From Thereva unica (Eukaryota > Arthropoda > Insecta > Diptera > Therevidae), in the NCBI GenBank assembly GCA_949987705.1, contig CATLJY010000254.1, positions 78,861-142,860 on the forward strand: 64,000 bases of DNA, in the 5' to 3' direction. Positions 30,964 through 42,590 of this stretch are shown piece after piece. The translations under genes were made by a program, and so were the position numbers. The notes under the pieces are model-generated. The model worked only from the letters and a program-made list of their open reading frames with translations. It was not told the DNA's origin and made no database searches. Every line of letters begins with the position of its first letter. Position 1 is the first letter of the stretch.

Positions 30964-32283
30964 GCGGATCTTAGGCTGTGCTGAAGGATTTCCGATTTGC
31001 ATGGAAGTTTTTAACATGGATGTTGAGTGTTTGCTCGTTATCTTGGCATTTGTAGGTCTTTAAAAACGTTTCAACTCCCACATTCCTTTGTTTTTTCCCA
31101 TCCGTACAAATGACAAACATATTTCTCTACAATCGACAATATCGCCGCAAAGTCGCAATCGGGGTACTTTGACATATCTGAAAAAGCTCTCAAGTACTCT
31201 TTGTTGCTCCGCAAAATATTTAACGGTTTCGCTTTCCCTTTTCTGTACAAAGCAGGACTAAAGTCGCAGTCTGTGAAGGCATGAAACGCTGGAAGTGTCG
31301 AACATAATTCTGGACCTAATTTCGCCTACATTTCAGTTACGTTGATGAGCCTTTCATTATTTTTGACGCCAACGTGAAACCAGATTTTGACGTCCTCGCA
31401 GACGCGTTGCATGTTACCGAGCATTATAACCAAAATATCGGTATCTGAGTATCGAATGACGACGTTAGATTTGTCCTTGATTTTACACGCGTGAAAAATG
31501 ATTTTTGTGTCAGATTCCTCGTGTAATGGACACGACAAGCTTGGCTCTTCGAACTTCACAACTGCGTCTTCTTGTTTTTGAAATTTGAAACACGATGCAA
31601 AATTGACATAAAGGATTTTATTGCCGAGGAAACTAGCCATTTCCACATTCGCCCAACCGTTTATCAAGAAGTTGACAAAAGCCTCCTTGAAATTTATGTT
31701 TCTCAATTATTCAGTCGCGAAATCCGAAGGACGCTCTTGCTCCGGTCCTAGAATCTGATACTGCTTTCCCCTTATTGTACCACGCAAATTATGTTCAGTA
31801 TCCTTGATAGACTTGGGGAAATACTGATCAAACGAGACAATGACTGTCGAAGCAGTAGTTCGTAAAACGGTCTGTAAAATTTGCTTTGAAACGTTTCGGA
31901 ATGTCGACGATAAATTTTTCATTGTATGCAGCAAAAAAAACCATCGATTATCGTAACATCAATGTGTGATGGCATGGAGTGATCAGCATCAGACTCTAAT
32001 TTTGCGAGTAACTCTGACTTATTTGGCTTGCAAATACCTCCGTCCATGTGACAAAGTGCCAAAGGAACCGGAGCTAAGGGAAATGACAGTGTTTTTTCGA
32101 GGTGGATGAATTTTCGCAAGGAAATTCCGAGGAGTTTACCGAAAAGATCTCTTTGCATTTTCACCTTCATGACTTTACCCGCGATTTTGATTTTCTTTTT
32201 CTTCGTATTCACGAAACTGAAAGTCTTAATATGTTTGATCGGACTCTCGAATCTCTCCTCTTTCGACGCGCATTCTTCGATGA
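30964..32283 (-). pseudogene. uncharacterised multi-copy gene, central part
   Basis: Going down the minus strand from 32283: FIEECASKEERFESPIKH, a basic segment, FPLAPVPLALCHMDGGICK, a IDGFF...LLHTMKNL segment, SIKDTEHNLRG, GPEQERPSD, CPLHEESDTKIIFHACKI, YSDTDILVIML, LINVTEM, FHAFTDCDFSPALYRKGK and KYVCHLYGW. I recognise the motif order as an uncharacterised multi-copy animal family; its function is unknown. Defects are a shift at the A-run near 31931, TAA at 31705-31707, TAG near 31323 and a shift near 31000-31060. It is bounded by a Harbinger element on one side and an LTR-like insert on the other. Confidence 0.6.
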
Positions 32284-32287
32284 ACTT

Positions 32288-34990
32288 TGTAACTGTCGGG
32301 GGTTCTAGTGAGCTTACGCTCGAAGCAAAGCTGGATGGAACACGTTTTCTTAAAACAATTACAAAAAAATAAAGAAAGGTGACGGGGTCATTAGTGACCA
32401 AAAGAGTGGCCGGACGAAGTCCTGAGAAGAGATATCGCCAAGAGTTGATTTGCCTCCACTACACCTGGTTGGGCACGACTAGCGATGCTCTGGCTAGCTC
32501 GCCGGATGGGGGGGGGGGGTTTGGCGTGTAGGGAGCCATAAAAAAGGGTGACAGTTTAAAACCAAACTAAATTTCGTGCCGCTGAGAACCATACAATAAA
32601 AATCATGATAGGGCGATAGGGGAAACCGTCCGGGGCCATCGAGAGCGCAAAAGGGGGTTCTGGGTCGCAGTCACGCGGTCGGACTAGATCGGGGTAGAAT
32701 GCTGAAAAAGAATCTAACTATTACTGGTACTTACATTGTCTTGGGATAAGGTGCACAACCTCCCCACAGGTCCCATGTTCCGGTCCTCCCACGCCAACCT
32801 ACATGGTACAATTGGGATCGACAGAAGAAAAAAAAATTGTTAGACAAGTGGTCCAAAGAGAAACATTGCGTGACTCCCTTAATGGGGCAAAGGACTACTC
32901 CGCCGATATTATTACTTACCGCCGTATCTGAGAAAAACAAATAATGGTGGATATATATATTCAAAGAAGAAAGCAAGAATCCCTTTTTGTTTCAAATTCA
33001 ACACCAGTTAAAAGTATTATTTATTCCAATAACTAAATATATACAAAAAAAATGTTCATCTCATTTTCGGAATGAGTGACGAAACAAAATGAAAATGTAA
33101 CATAATATTTACTAGCTTCTTTTTTAATATTATAATTTTTCTTTTCTCTTTATCTGGTTTTTTTTTCTTTTTGTTTTTCAGTGATCGATCACTTTATACC
33201 TGAACGGGAATCAACACTCGGAATGATTCGTTTCTCATAGTTTTATTTCTTCGTAATTTATGTTAAAAAAAAATGTAACATTAAGGGAAATGGATCCATA
33301 CCCAACAAAATTTTTACTGAAAATTTTTGTATCACTTCTTGTGCTTAATTTTAAATAAAGATAAAACAAATATATCCATTCACAAATGATGTTTTTATAA
33401 TCAATAAAAAGTTATGAATTGATATTAAGAAGAATGAACAAAATATATGTGCACGTGTACACTTTTGTTTCATATATGTTTATGAACAAGTTAAAAAAAT
33501 CACAAGGAAAAAGCATGCGTAAGCATACCTCGGCTCATACACTTTCTTCCTCTTCAAATACTTATCGAACTTAAATATATTTACTACAACTAAGAAGCTT
33601 TGTTCCTTGTTTATTTCTAGTATCTTATTTCTATATCTACATATACTTAAGTAAAGCTTAGGACTTATTTAGTTTATTAGTTTATCATCAAGAGTGTCCT
33701 TTTTTTCTAGTTTTGTGTTGGAACAGATTTCCTTTCTTAGTTTTCTTCAAGAGTAAGAATAAAATTACTTGGATTACCTTTTTTTCTTCTATCTTTCCTC
33801 CATTTTGTCTCGTTTCTTTTGTTAAGATGTTACTTCAATTTTTACTACCGCTTTGCTTTGGTAATTCTGTTGGCCGATGAGTTAGTTGATCGAACAAGTG
33901 AATTAGGGCTCTGTTCCTCCTGAATATATACACCACTTTTGCCGAGACATGAAAAAAAAATTTCCAATGCAATGGGGATGTGTTGCCTTATTTTCTCAAC
34001 AAATAATAAAAAAATTCGCCAATATTTCTTTACACTACATTATAGGTTACTGAACTTGGGTTTATTTGCATTAAGGAAGGTGCCAAGTTAATACTTTCAC
34101 TGTCTCTTCACGAATTTCGTCAGACACAAAACAAGAACTTTTCAGGCGAGAAATAACACCTTATTTCTGTTCCTATTTCTGGTAATTTAATTTTTCCTCA
34201 CTTAACTTTCATTATATACAAAAAGAACCGTTCCGTCCAGAACTTACACGGCTATATACGGTCGCACAACCATTTTGAAAGCGTTATTGGCATAAAAGTT
34301 TTTCCAAAAAACGGAACACCAAATAAAAAAACTGACTTCTTCTTTTTTTTTCTTTTGTTTTTTTGGGCTCCGACCTTTTTATGACTCCTGCTTACTTTCG
34401 TGTCCGTCGATCGACTGACTCAAGCAACGCTTCTTGTCCAAAACTTTGGTTATCCCCCCCCCGACCGCAGTGTCGCACACCAAGAAAAGGTCACGGCTTC
34501 CTTTTCGTGATTTTCTCGAACTTCGCCTTTTTATGGGCAATGCGTTGGCGCGAGCATAGAAGGATTGCAGAATAATTTGTGTGGGATGGAAGAGGTGGAT
34601 AATAATCTCATCCCATTTCCCTATCCTACACATACCAAATAAACTGAGTGACGCGCGGTTTTTTTTCTGGAAATTGCCTGGTGTCGTGCTCCCATTGGTC
34701 AAGGGACATGACGCCGTTCGAGGCGTCCATGGGGAAAGGTGTTGCGTGGGCAATAAAACAGTGGATAAGAATTATTTAGAGAAGAGGCCAATAAGGGGAA
34801 ATAGATGAGATTACAGGGTGTAAATGAGGGATTCTTTAAAGTTCGTTGGGGGTCATGTCCATTGCCTAGCAATGGTAAATTGCGGCAATTAATAACGAAT
34901 TTTTCTGGCGGCTTCTGGGACAGGGCTTATTACGTTATTACGGGGTGTGGTGAACGAAAATTTGATCCCTCGGGCATGCCGACCGTTACA
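32288..34990. mobile_element. 2.7-kb LTR-like insertion (solo LTR or TIR element)
   Basis: It begins TGTAACTGTCGG and ends with the inverse complement TGTAACGGTCGG, so the tips are inverted over 12 bases with one mismatch. ACTT flanks both sides (32284-32287, 34991-34994). The interrupted gene reads straight across: REK ends on one side and FIEEC follows on the other. There is no credible ORF inside. TG...CA ends and a 4-bp duplication fit a long solo LTR of a Ty3/gypsy element, but the 12-bp tips would also fit a non-autonomous DNA element. A related start occurs at 9835. The middle (33000-34350) is AT-rich and featureless. Confidence 0.7.
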
Positions 34991-34994
34991 ACTT

Positions 34995-35272
34995 TTCTCT
35001 GAGACAGTTGCCGTTTTCTTGGATGTGCAATAGAAAATTGGTGGATTCGTCGGTCGCTGCTTTACCGGTACTGATATTGAACAACGCGTTTTTTTTTCTA
35101 AATTAGCTTGAAAAGGATTGATGTTTCTGCTGATGTCATAGAGAAATTTCGCGATTTTCTTGATTCGATTCTTCTCCAAATCAGCAGTAACATCTTGCCG
35201 GCTTTTTAACCCGCAATCTTCTACAACGTAACTTAGTGGGATGATACACGAGTCAACGTGTCGCTGCAACAC
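34995..35272 (-). pseudogene. uncharacterised multi-copy gene, N-terminal part
   Basis: Minus-strand codons give CIIPLSYVVEDCGLKSRQDV, KFLYDISRNINPFQ and then, one frame over after a homopolymer at 35089-35098, LFNISTGKAATDESTNFLLH and ending REK against the 34990 insertion. The motif order fits the family seen at 30964-32283. The true start is not evident; similarity fades near 35272. Confidence 0.6.
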
Positions 35273-35332
35273 ACTGTCAGTTTGTTGCGCGGAGGTGATA
35301 CACGAGTCAACACGTTACACGCAACACTCTGT
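35240..35332. repeat. direct duplication GATACACGAGTCAAC
   Basis: GATACACGAGTCAAC with a GCAACAC...CTGT follow-up occurs at 35241-35278 and again at 35297-35332. The copies are about 56 bases apart and differ at a few positions. It sits where the minus-strand gene fragment ends and plus-strand Harbinger sequence soon begins. Confidence 0.6.
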
Positions 35333-35429
35333 ATAATACAAGGTAATTTTATATGTGTGGGTAATCAGTTGAGCAAAAGCTTTCCTGTCAAACTACAAAT
35401 CGGTTATATCAGTTATAGGAATAGAAAAT

Positions 35430-35909
35430 CGAAATACTATGGAATATACAAATGCAGAAACTGCAGCGGCAGTTACAGTAGCTGCAGCAGCCAGTGTTTT
35501 AATAGGGATTTGTGCCCAAAAAAAAATAAGTTAAGTGCCAAAAAAAGGACATGGGTAAAAAATTGGCGCAAAGCAAGGAACGAAAAAGGTTCCTTTGCTT
35601 TTCTTACAAAAGAATTAAATGGGCCAGAGGACTTACCAACATTTAAAAATTATTTAAGAATGGATGACCATTCATTTACTTTACTCATATCGCTCATCAA
35701 GAGTGATTTGTTGAAAGATCAAACAGTGATGAGGGAGCCTATTTCGGTCGAAGAGAAGGTAGCCCTCTCCTTAAGATTCTTGGCAACTGGGGAAAGTTAT
35801 CAGAGCTTGGAATATTCGACCCGTATTTCCCGTTCATTTATTGGACAAAATGTTCCAATCATATGTAAAACCATATACAAAAATTTGCGACCAACTTATC
35901 TGAAGGTAG
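35430..35909 (+). pseudogene. second Harbinger transposase, N-terminal exon only
   Basis: An Ala-rich start (TAAAVTVAAAAS, one frame) passes into KKRTWVKNWRKARNEKGSF after a frame change at an A-run (35520-35529). Then follow NYLRMDDHSFTLLI, ISVEEKVALSLRFLATGESY and SFIGQNVPIICKTIY. The exon ends YLK before GTAGGT at 35909. This is the N-terminal half of PIF/Harbinger transposases of a different lineage from the copy at 27981. The catalytic exons do not follow. Confidence 0.75.
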
Positions 35910-35923
35910 GTATTGAAATTTAA

Positions 35924-36450
35924 CCTTCCATCCGACAGAAGCTTGTTCTAATATTAAAATCGTATTTGTAATTTTGCAACCCCCATAAAAATATGCAACT
36001 CTATCATAACTTTTATGTCTTTTTCATAAGATCTTGTTTTTTATATAGATTAGTCTGAATCTCATTGTTGACGGTAAAGTTGAATGTAATGGCTGCTGGC
36101 ATTGTGTCCAAACGCATGACACGACAAATGCCACAAAGCATGATGCAACTAATTCCCTTTGGTGAACTTTACATAAAAATACGCACTTTGAGAAGAATTA
36201 CAATTCACTTTATTAACTGTATTAACCGTTCAACAAAATATACTGATATACTTAAACTAAAAATTATTAATGGCGTTTCCTTGGACCTTGGTGAATGTGG
36301 TCCGCTCAGATTGGAATGTAACGAAAGAGAGGATGCCGGAACCGTTTTGTGGTGGTATCGGTGGTGATACCTCAAGCGTTTAACTTGACTCGACTGGTGT
36401 CAACTTGACGCGATTCGTGTGTGCAATTGAGCAACTGCTAAAGCTACCGC
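35924..36450. other. no gene recognised
   Basis: One plus-strand frame at 36065-36367 is open but resembles nothing I know and lacks splice or promoter context. CTTGACTCGACTGG/CTTGACGCGATTCG-type repeats at 36388-36416 may be part of the LTR of the next element. Confidence 0.4.
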
Positions 36451-36622
36451 CACATCACTCCCCCTTCCAAAGAAAAATTTTATTCATATACATTTGCTTG
36501 AAAAATTCGAATAATTCGTAATTGTACGTGTACATTTGTAAGTTGGAAGAACTATATCTTATTGGTAGGCATGCTTAGTACCTATGATTATGAAAATTAT
36601 ATGTTTTGTATCTTATGTTACA

Positions 36623-37600
36623 TTAAAATTTAAAATTAACTTTAGGTTTTAAAACTGACCTTAAAGTACGAACAGCGGCAATGCATTCTTGGATTTCTTG
36701 GGCTAAAGGAGCTGAAATTGGTTGAAATTGTTCTTCATCTGCGACTAACTCCCCAGGTAGGTGTATGGTTTGTCCATATAAAATTTGAGCCGGCGAGGTG
36801 TCTAAATCTTCTACGATAGCTGTCCTAATTCCTAACATTATCCATGGCAAAAAATTGTACCATTTCTTAGGCTGGTCTAAAGCTCTTAACGCGGCCTTTA
36901 GATGCCTGTGGAAACGTTCTATGAAGCCGTTGGCTTGTGGATGGTAAGTGATGGTTCTAACTCTGTGCGACCCGAGGAGAGCTGATAAGTCTCTGAAAAG
37001 TGTAGATTCAAATTGTGTGCCCTGGTCAGTTGTTAGCGTTCTTGGTACACCGAAACGGGCTATCCAGACTTGAAGAAAGGCGTTTGCAACGTTTGAAGCA
37101 AAAATATTCTTTCAAGGTATGACCTCTGGCCAATGTGAGAATCTGTCTCGTAAGGTTAGCAAGTAAGTGAAACCCTGCGACTGCGGTAGAGGGCCGACAA
37201 TGTCCATGTGAACGTGGTCAAACCTTCCTTTTGGTACCGTGAACTTTCCATGAGGGGAGAAGGTATGTCTATGAACTTTTGACCTTTGGCAGGAAATGCA
37301 AGATTTGGCCCAAAGATTTACATTTGCATTCATTCGGGGCCAGAAATATTTAGACGCTACTAGCTTTCTGGTTGTGCGAATACTAGGATGTGATAGCCCA
37401 TGAATTGTTCTGAATATGATCTGTCGCATCTTTTCGGGTACAAAAGGCCTGTTTGTTCCCGTGGATGTGTCACACCAAATCTCGACGCCTTCAGAAGGGA
37501 TGGTTACCTTTCGAAGGTCGAATCCGGATGTTTTGCTACTTTTGCTACTGTGGGTTCGGGATGAACAAGCAGAGTTTCGAGGTCGTGCCTTGTGGACCAA
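36623..37600 (-). pseudogene. CsRn1-like integrase
   Basis: Open from about 37590 with VTIPSEGVEIWCDTSTG leading into the zinc domain (H-x3-H in HGLSHPSIRTT, then SCISCQRSK). The core shows MDIVGPLP (Asp), TTDQGTQF (Asp, near 37015) and ANGFIERFHR (Glu, near 36920), with frame changes near 37112 and 36850. It stops at 36623 before a full C-terminal domain. Confidence 0.8.
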
Positions 37601-38887
37601 CCTAGAATTGGTTTTATCTTCTTGGTATTGGTCCCTTTCAATAACTCGTACAAAGGGGAAGCTTTATTAGCAAATTGTGGTATGAAACGATTGTAAAAAT
37701 TTGCCATACCAAGAAATCGTTGCAGCTGTTTAATGTTTGTGGGTGTTGGGAACTCTTTAATTGCAGCGACCCGGTCCTCTGCAGGTGAAATGCCTTCTGC
37801 CGAGATCTGGTGTCCTAGGAAATTAATATTTGGGGGACCAAAGATACACTTCTTAGGATTAACCGTAACCCCATATTCTTGTAAGCGTGTGAACAGCTGG
37901 TGCAGATGTTCCTTGTGTTCTTCAGCATTTTTACTCCCTATCAGGATATCGTCGACGTAAACGAACGCAAAATCAAGACCGCTTAAAACCTCGTTAATAA
38001 ATCTTTGAAAAGTCTGTGCCGCGTTCTTAAGCCCAAAAGGCATGCGGGTGAACTCATATAAACCGAAAGGAGTAATCACTGCCGTCTTGTATATGTCCTC
38101 TCTTGCCACGGGAATTTGGTTGTACGCTCTTACCAGGTCAATTTTTGAGAAATGGCTACAACCTCGCAAGTGAATGTTGCAGTCATGGATGTTTGGTAGG
38201 GGATATCTATCGCAAGTGCCGACGGATGTTTCTGCTGTGGTGACGGAATTTAAAAGGCGGTAATCACCACAAGGTCTCCAGTCGTTCTGGTCCTTTTTGG
38301 GAACCAAGTGTAGCGGAGATGCTGCCGAGGATGATGATGGACGGCAAATTCCGAGGTTGACCATCGCTTGAAATTCTTCTTTAGCTATTTTAAACTTTTC
38401 GGGATTTAATCTGCGAGCTCGCGAAAAAGGCAACGGTCCCTCGGTGTTTATGCGATGAACCGTGTTGTGCTTAACCTCTGCGTTAAAATGTGGTGGTGAC
38501 TTTAACGACGGGAATTGATTAAGTAAGCTTCCAAAATCACCCTGGACAGAGAAAAGTTTAGGCGAGCAGGAATCCGCTCGACGAGAAATGCATCCGACTT
38601 CTAATTGGGTTGTGTTGTCAACCAGCTTCTTTTGTCGGATGTGCACCGATAGGTTGTATTTATACAGGAAATCGGCACCAATAATTGCGTGCTCGACCGC
38701 CGCTAACATGGTCAAAAGCGTGACGCAGATTCAAATTAATTGTCAGATGTTTAAACCCGAAAGTTGCCAGAGGGGCACCATTGGCCGTCGTCAAACGGAA
38801 ATCCGATTTGATTTTATATTTAGGAAAGAGTTTCTTTGGCAATAACGACACTTCTGCCCCAGTGTCAATGAGGAAATGAGTTTTCAA
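37560..38887 (-). pseudogene. CsRn1-like protease and reverse transcriptase, RNase H missing
   Basis: Protease is seen as LIDTGAEVSLLPKKLF (near 38860-38880). A frame change near 38690-38715 separates it from a long frame (to 37504) with [35 protein letters not shown] and catalytic FVYVDDILIG (near 37950), then the thumb (LQRFLGMANFYNRF). After GTNTKKIKPILGW the sequence goes straight to a tether-like segment and integrase. The RNase H TDAS and DHK motifs are absent. An unusual extra segment AETSVGTC sits before DRYPLPNI in RT. Confidence 0.8.
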
Positions 38888-38952
38888 GGACTTTTCGAAT
38901 ACGAATAGACGGCGAGGAAAAAGACTTAACTTCGGTGCCGCGGACGAAGTTG

Positions 38953-39804
38953 CTATTTTGAGTTTTTTGACTCACAAGGGGAAATGCATTTTTTGGCTTT
39001 TTGGCCATAACGCCTGTGGTACCAACAAAGTTTTTCGTTACCTAAGCTGCTTTGTTGACCGCGAGACTTGGAGCGAGATCGTGAAGATCCACTTCGGCGA
39101 AATATTCCCCGTCCTCGGTGATGTAGGTAGAGTTCTAGAGTTCTGATGCGCTCTGAGAGGCCCTGAATTATGCCTGTCAAGTTATTGTCAGGAACAGATA
39201 AGGTAGAAGCTCTTTCCACAGTAGCGACCTTACTTGCTGACATGGAATCGTAAATTCTATCTGCCACTGCGAAAATTTCTTCTTGTTCTTGGGTTTTTTC
39301 GATCGCAATTACGCAAGCTTGTATGGGATCTGGTAGTTTGTTTAGCCATAGCTTCTGCAGTAATGGCTTATTAACTAGGCTATTGCTACCAGCCAAACAC
39401 TCCATTTGTCGATACAGCTCGGACGGTTTCGCGTCTCCCAGCTCCGTTTTGTGTAGCAACGCATCCAATCTGCGTTCTTCGGAGTCTCTGCTGCGTTCGA
39501 GGAGAGCGGCTTTTAGTCTTTCAAACTTTTCTGTTGGGGGTGGAGAGAGAATGAGATCGGCCACAAGGACCATGACCTCTTCGGGAAGGTGCGATACCAA
39601 ATGATCGAATTTAGTATTGGAGCTTGTTATTCCTTTTACTCGGAACTGAGTTTCCACCTGGATGAACCACAAATCAGGCCGACTACTCCAAAAGGGTGGA
39701 ATTTTAAGGGTGGATACATCCAGGTTTCTAGAGTCATTGTTAGGGGTTGCGCTTTGTGTGTTATCCATTGAACCTGCTGCTTCTGACTGAGATTTGGGCT
39801 CCAT
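38953..39804 (-). CDS. CsRn1-like Gag, 283 aa
   Basis: Uninterrupted from ATG 39804. It contains IPPFWSSRPDLWFIQVETQF (the conserved start of the Gag core in this clade), LLHKTELGDAKPSELYRQM and LWLNKLPDPIQ. After a basic Arg/Ser stretch comes the zinc-binding motif CWYHRRYGQKAKKCISPC. The protein would form the particle and bind RNA. It ends just before the protease frame. Confidence 0.85.
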   Translation of the reverse strand: MEPKSQSEAAGSMDNTQSATPNNDSRNLDVSTLKIPPFWSSRPDLWFIQVETQFRVKGITSSNTKFDHLVSHLPEEVMVLVADLILSPPPTEKFERLKAALLERSRDSEERRLDALLHKTELGDAKPSELYRQMECLAGSNSLVNKPLLQKLWLNKLPDPIQACVIAIEKTQEQEEIFAVADRIYDSMSASKVATVERASTLSVPDNNLTGIIQGLSERIRTLELYLHHRGRGIFRRSGSSRSRSKSRGQQSSLGNEKLCWYHRRYGQKAKKCISPCESKNSK

Positions 39805-39830
39805 TTTATGGCCGGAATATGTTTGGAACT

Positions 39831-40870
39831 AACACGTATTTTATTATTCTTGTGATGTATTGGACTGTGTATTTTTCAATAATATTATAATTAAACCTTG
39901 ATACCGCAAAGTGATCTATCAAATAATATTTTTTAATAATATTTGCGGCTTTTAGATATATTTTTTAAAGTGGATATTCATTTTGTTTGTTTATTTTTTT
40001 ATCTTCCTGCACCTATCACAATATTTATTGGTTTTCAAAGTTTTAAAAGTTATCTGTCTAACCCTTTAATTGTGATACGATTATTCCTAATAAGACTTTA
40101 CACCGATATCGACTACGCTATTGTGCCGCTTTGCAAAATTCAGTCGTGCCAGCTTCGACTTCAAAACGGTTATTATTAATACTGTTTCTAATTATATTTA
40201 TTGTTAGCCTGTTTTTTCACCATACTCTTAAGTTTGCAGGGAAATTTCTATTAATTTTATCTGAAAAAACAAACAACCTCTTCTCTTATGTAAGGAGAAT
40301 TGGGGATTCGCTGCGATATACAAATAATTATGGTATCTAATTACTTTCTTTCTAGAATGGTTATGAATCTTAATTAATTCTAACATCTAACCTTTGTGGA
40401 CCACCGCAATGACATTAATAGGAGGAATTGTATTGTTTTCGTTTAAACTTACGCCGCCAGTACAAACGACAACTGCAGGCTTTCCTCTAAAAATGTTACA
40501 ATGCGCAGCTGTGGGCCACGACCTTCATACATACTGTACTACAGATGCAATTTTGATCACTTATTATGCGGAATTGAATTTAGCAAAAACAAAGGTTTAT
40601 TAAAAAAAAAAAATTTTATATGTATATATAAATCTGAACTTCGTTTACTTAAGGCTTCGCTGGCGTTCACACAATAACGGTGTCGCCTTTGTTTCTGATC
40701 TGTATGTAATTCACTGGGGCTGATCAGAAATTTCTGTTTAAAAAAAAAACTAGTTGGGATGTGGGTTCGACCCTTTCGGTCCACACGATCAACTTCCCAG
40801 TATGATGGATGTTGAATATTATGATTGGATATTTTAATAATAAATGAACAATAGGCAATATAGAATATAT
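39831..40870. other. no gene seen
   Basis: AT-rich sequence upstream of the Gag of the minus-strand element. No LTR match to 36350-36457 was seen. Short frames have no recognisable motif. Confidence 0.45.
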
Positions 40871-41818
40871 GGGCGATTCTCCGGAACTTTTAACCTGCTT
40901 GTCGCTTCAAAATTTTTATGAATTACAATTTTTGTAGGAAGATTAAAAATAAAAGAAGCCATCGATAGTGTTAAGAAATTATTAATGAGCAATGAGATAT
41001 AAGTACGAAGTCATTTAAAACGATATTTTGCAATGAAATTTGAAAAAATGTTCCGTTACCTGTCACTTTTCGGCCTGTCTTTAGCGCTAATCTGAATGAA
41101 AAACTATTTATATTTGTGATAGGAAGCGTTGAAACAAATAGTGAAAAGTGAAAAGTTGTAGTTTAACTCTTAAGGAAAAATGCAGTTGTGTTCGGTGCAG
41201 TGTCAAATCACTATATTTTCCAAAAAACAACTCTGAAGTTTGTCCCTAGGTTATGACGTCAAAGTTGTAACCCGCATGGTAAGTCGAAGTACTCCAAATT
41301 GTCTCATTTTATCATAAAATTTTTTAAACGCACTTATTGTTCAGACACTAACGAACATGTGCATACATTTTGTGACAAAAATAAGTTGAAATTGGTTGAT
41401 TTTTGGGCAAAACTGGCTAACGTGAACGTAGGTTACATTTAAATGTCAAAGTTGTAACTGCAATTAATTTGCTCATATTACATTAAATTCATCCCCGTAA
41501 AATTTCTTATGACCTATTGTAACTAGATAAATCATATGTAACGTTTCCTTCCCTTAAATTGTTTCATGAATCTTAAAAAAAAGTAATTTAAGTGAATGTC
41601 AAAATTGTAACTATCCGAATTTGAAATGTCAAAATTGTAACCATGTCATGTCATGTTTTCATAAAAAAAATATGCACATTGAATTTTTTAATGTTCTACA
41701 CCAGAAAACATTTATTTATGAAGTAAGAAACACAAAAAATATCATGGCACGGTTGTGCTATCAATTTGAAATTTCATTTTTCCAATTAGCTCAACTTAAA
41801 GGTTCTGGAGAATCGCCC
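40871..41818. mobile_element. 948-bp MITE with GGGCGATTCTCC termini
   Basis: GGGCGATTCTCCGGAAC at the left is mirrored by GGGCGATTCTCCAGAAC read inward from 41818. ATAT flanks both ends (40867-40870, 41819-41822). There is no ORF. Inside, a 17-base motif AATGTCAAARTTGTAAC recurs four times in one orientation (41255 with one change, 41442, 41595, 41625), crowded toward the right half. Confidence 0.85.
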
Positions 41819-41929
41819 ATATGCATAATACTGAGAATTTGTCACAATTGTTTATCAATATTTTCGCAAAAATGTCAAACTTAATGTGCGCACTTACAAG
41901 ATTAGGATGACGAAAATGTATATAAAATT

Positions 41930-42590
41930 GATGTATGAATGTTTTTCGGCACCTCAATGAAGTCGATATAGTTTTTAGTTCGCGCGGTATCGTGCAGGTA
42001 CAAAAATCACTTAAATCAGTTAAACCAAAAACCCGCTGGACCGAATATTATAAAAATATTTTCAGATTATATTGTCGCTAATACGCTTCGAACGGCACCT
42101 CAAGTAAGTCAACATCTTTTGTGGTTCGGGCCATATCGTGCAGGTACAAAAATCACTTACGCCGCTTAAACAAAAAAACGGCTCGACCGAATTTTATGAA
42201 AATCTTTTCAGATCATATTTTGGTTAATACTCTTCGAACGGCACGTCAACTAAGCCGATATCTTTTATAGTTCGCGCGATATCGTGCAGGTACAAAAATC
42301 ACTTAAGTCATTTAAACCAAAAAACCGCTATACCGAATATTATAAAAATCTTTTCAGATAATATTGTCGCTAATACGCTTCGAACGGCACCTCAAGTAAG
42401 TCAATATCTTTCGTGGTTCGGGCGATATCGTGCAGGTACAAAAATCACTTACGTCGCTCAAACAAAAAAACTGCTGGACCGATTTTCATGAAAATCTTTT
42501 CAGATCATATTTCGGTTAATACGCTTCGAACAACACCTCAACGAAGCCGATATCAGTTTTGGTTCGCGCGATATCGTGCAGGAAAAAATG
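41930..42590. repeat. 146-bp tandem repeat, about 4.4 copies
   Basis: The phrase CGGCACCTCAA recurs at 41947, 42093, 42239 (one change), 42385 and 42531 (CAACACCTCAA), a constant 146-base step. Each unit also carries ATATCGTGCAGGTACAAAAA and ACGCTTCGAAC. Units differ by roughly 10-20%. It is followed at once by a CA microsatellite (42606-42624). Confidence 0.9.

Larger units (their letters stand above)
36451..39830 (-). mobile_element. CsRn1-like Ty3/gypsy element, RNase H deleted, ends missing
   Basis: The minus-strand order is Gag, protease, RT, (no RNase H), integrase. A polypurine tract (AAGGGGGAG on minus) at about 36457-36465 is followed by TGATGTGGCGG, the probable start of the 3' LTR, of which at most about 100 bases are recognisable. 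No LTR or primer-binding site was found right of Gag. The zinc-binding C-x2-H-x9-C-x3-C in Gag is the hallmark of the CsRn1 clade. Confidence 0.75.

Noticed and set aside
36065..36367. 100-codon plus-strand frame
   Set aside because: No family resemblance, and it adjoins the 3' LTR area of a minus-strand retrotransposon; probably chance.
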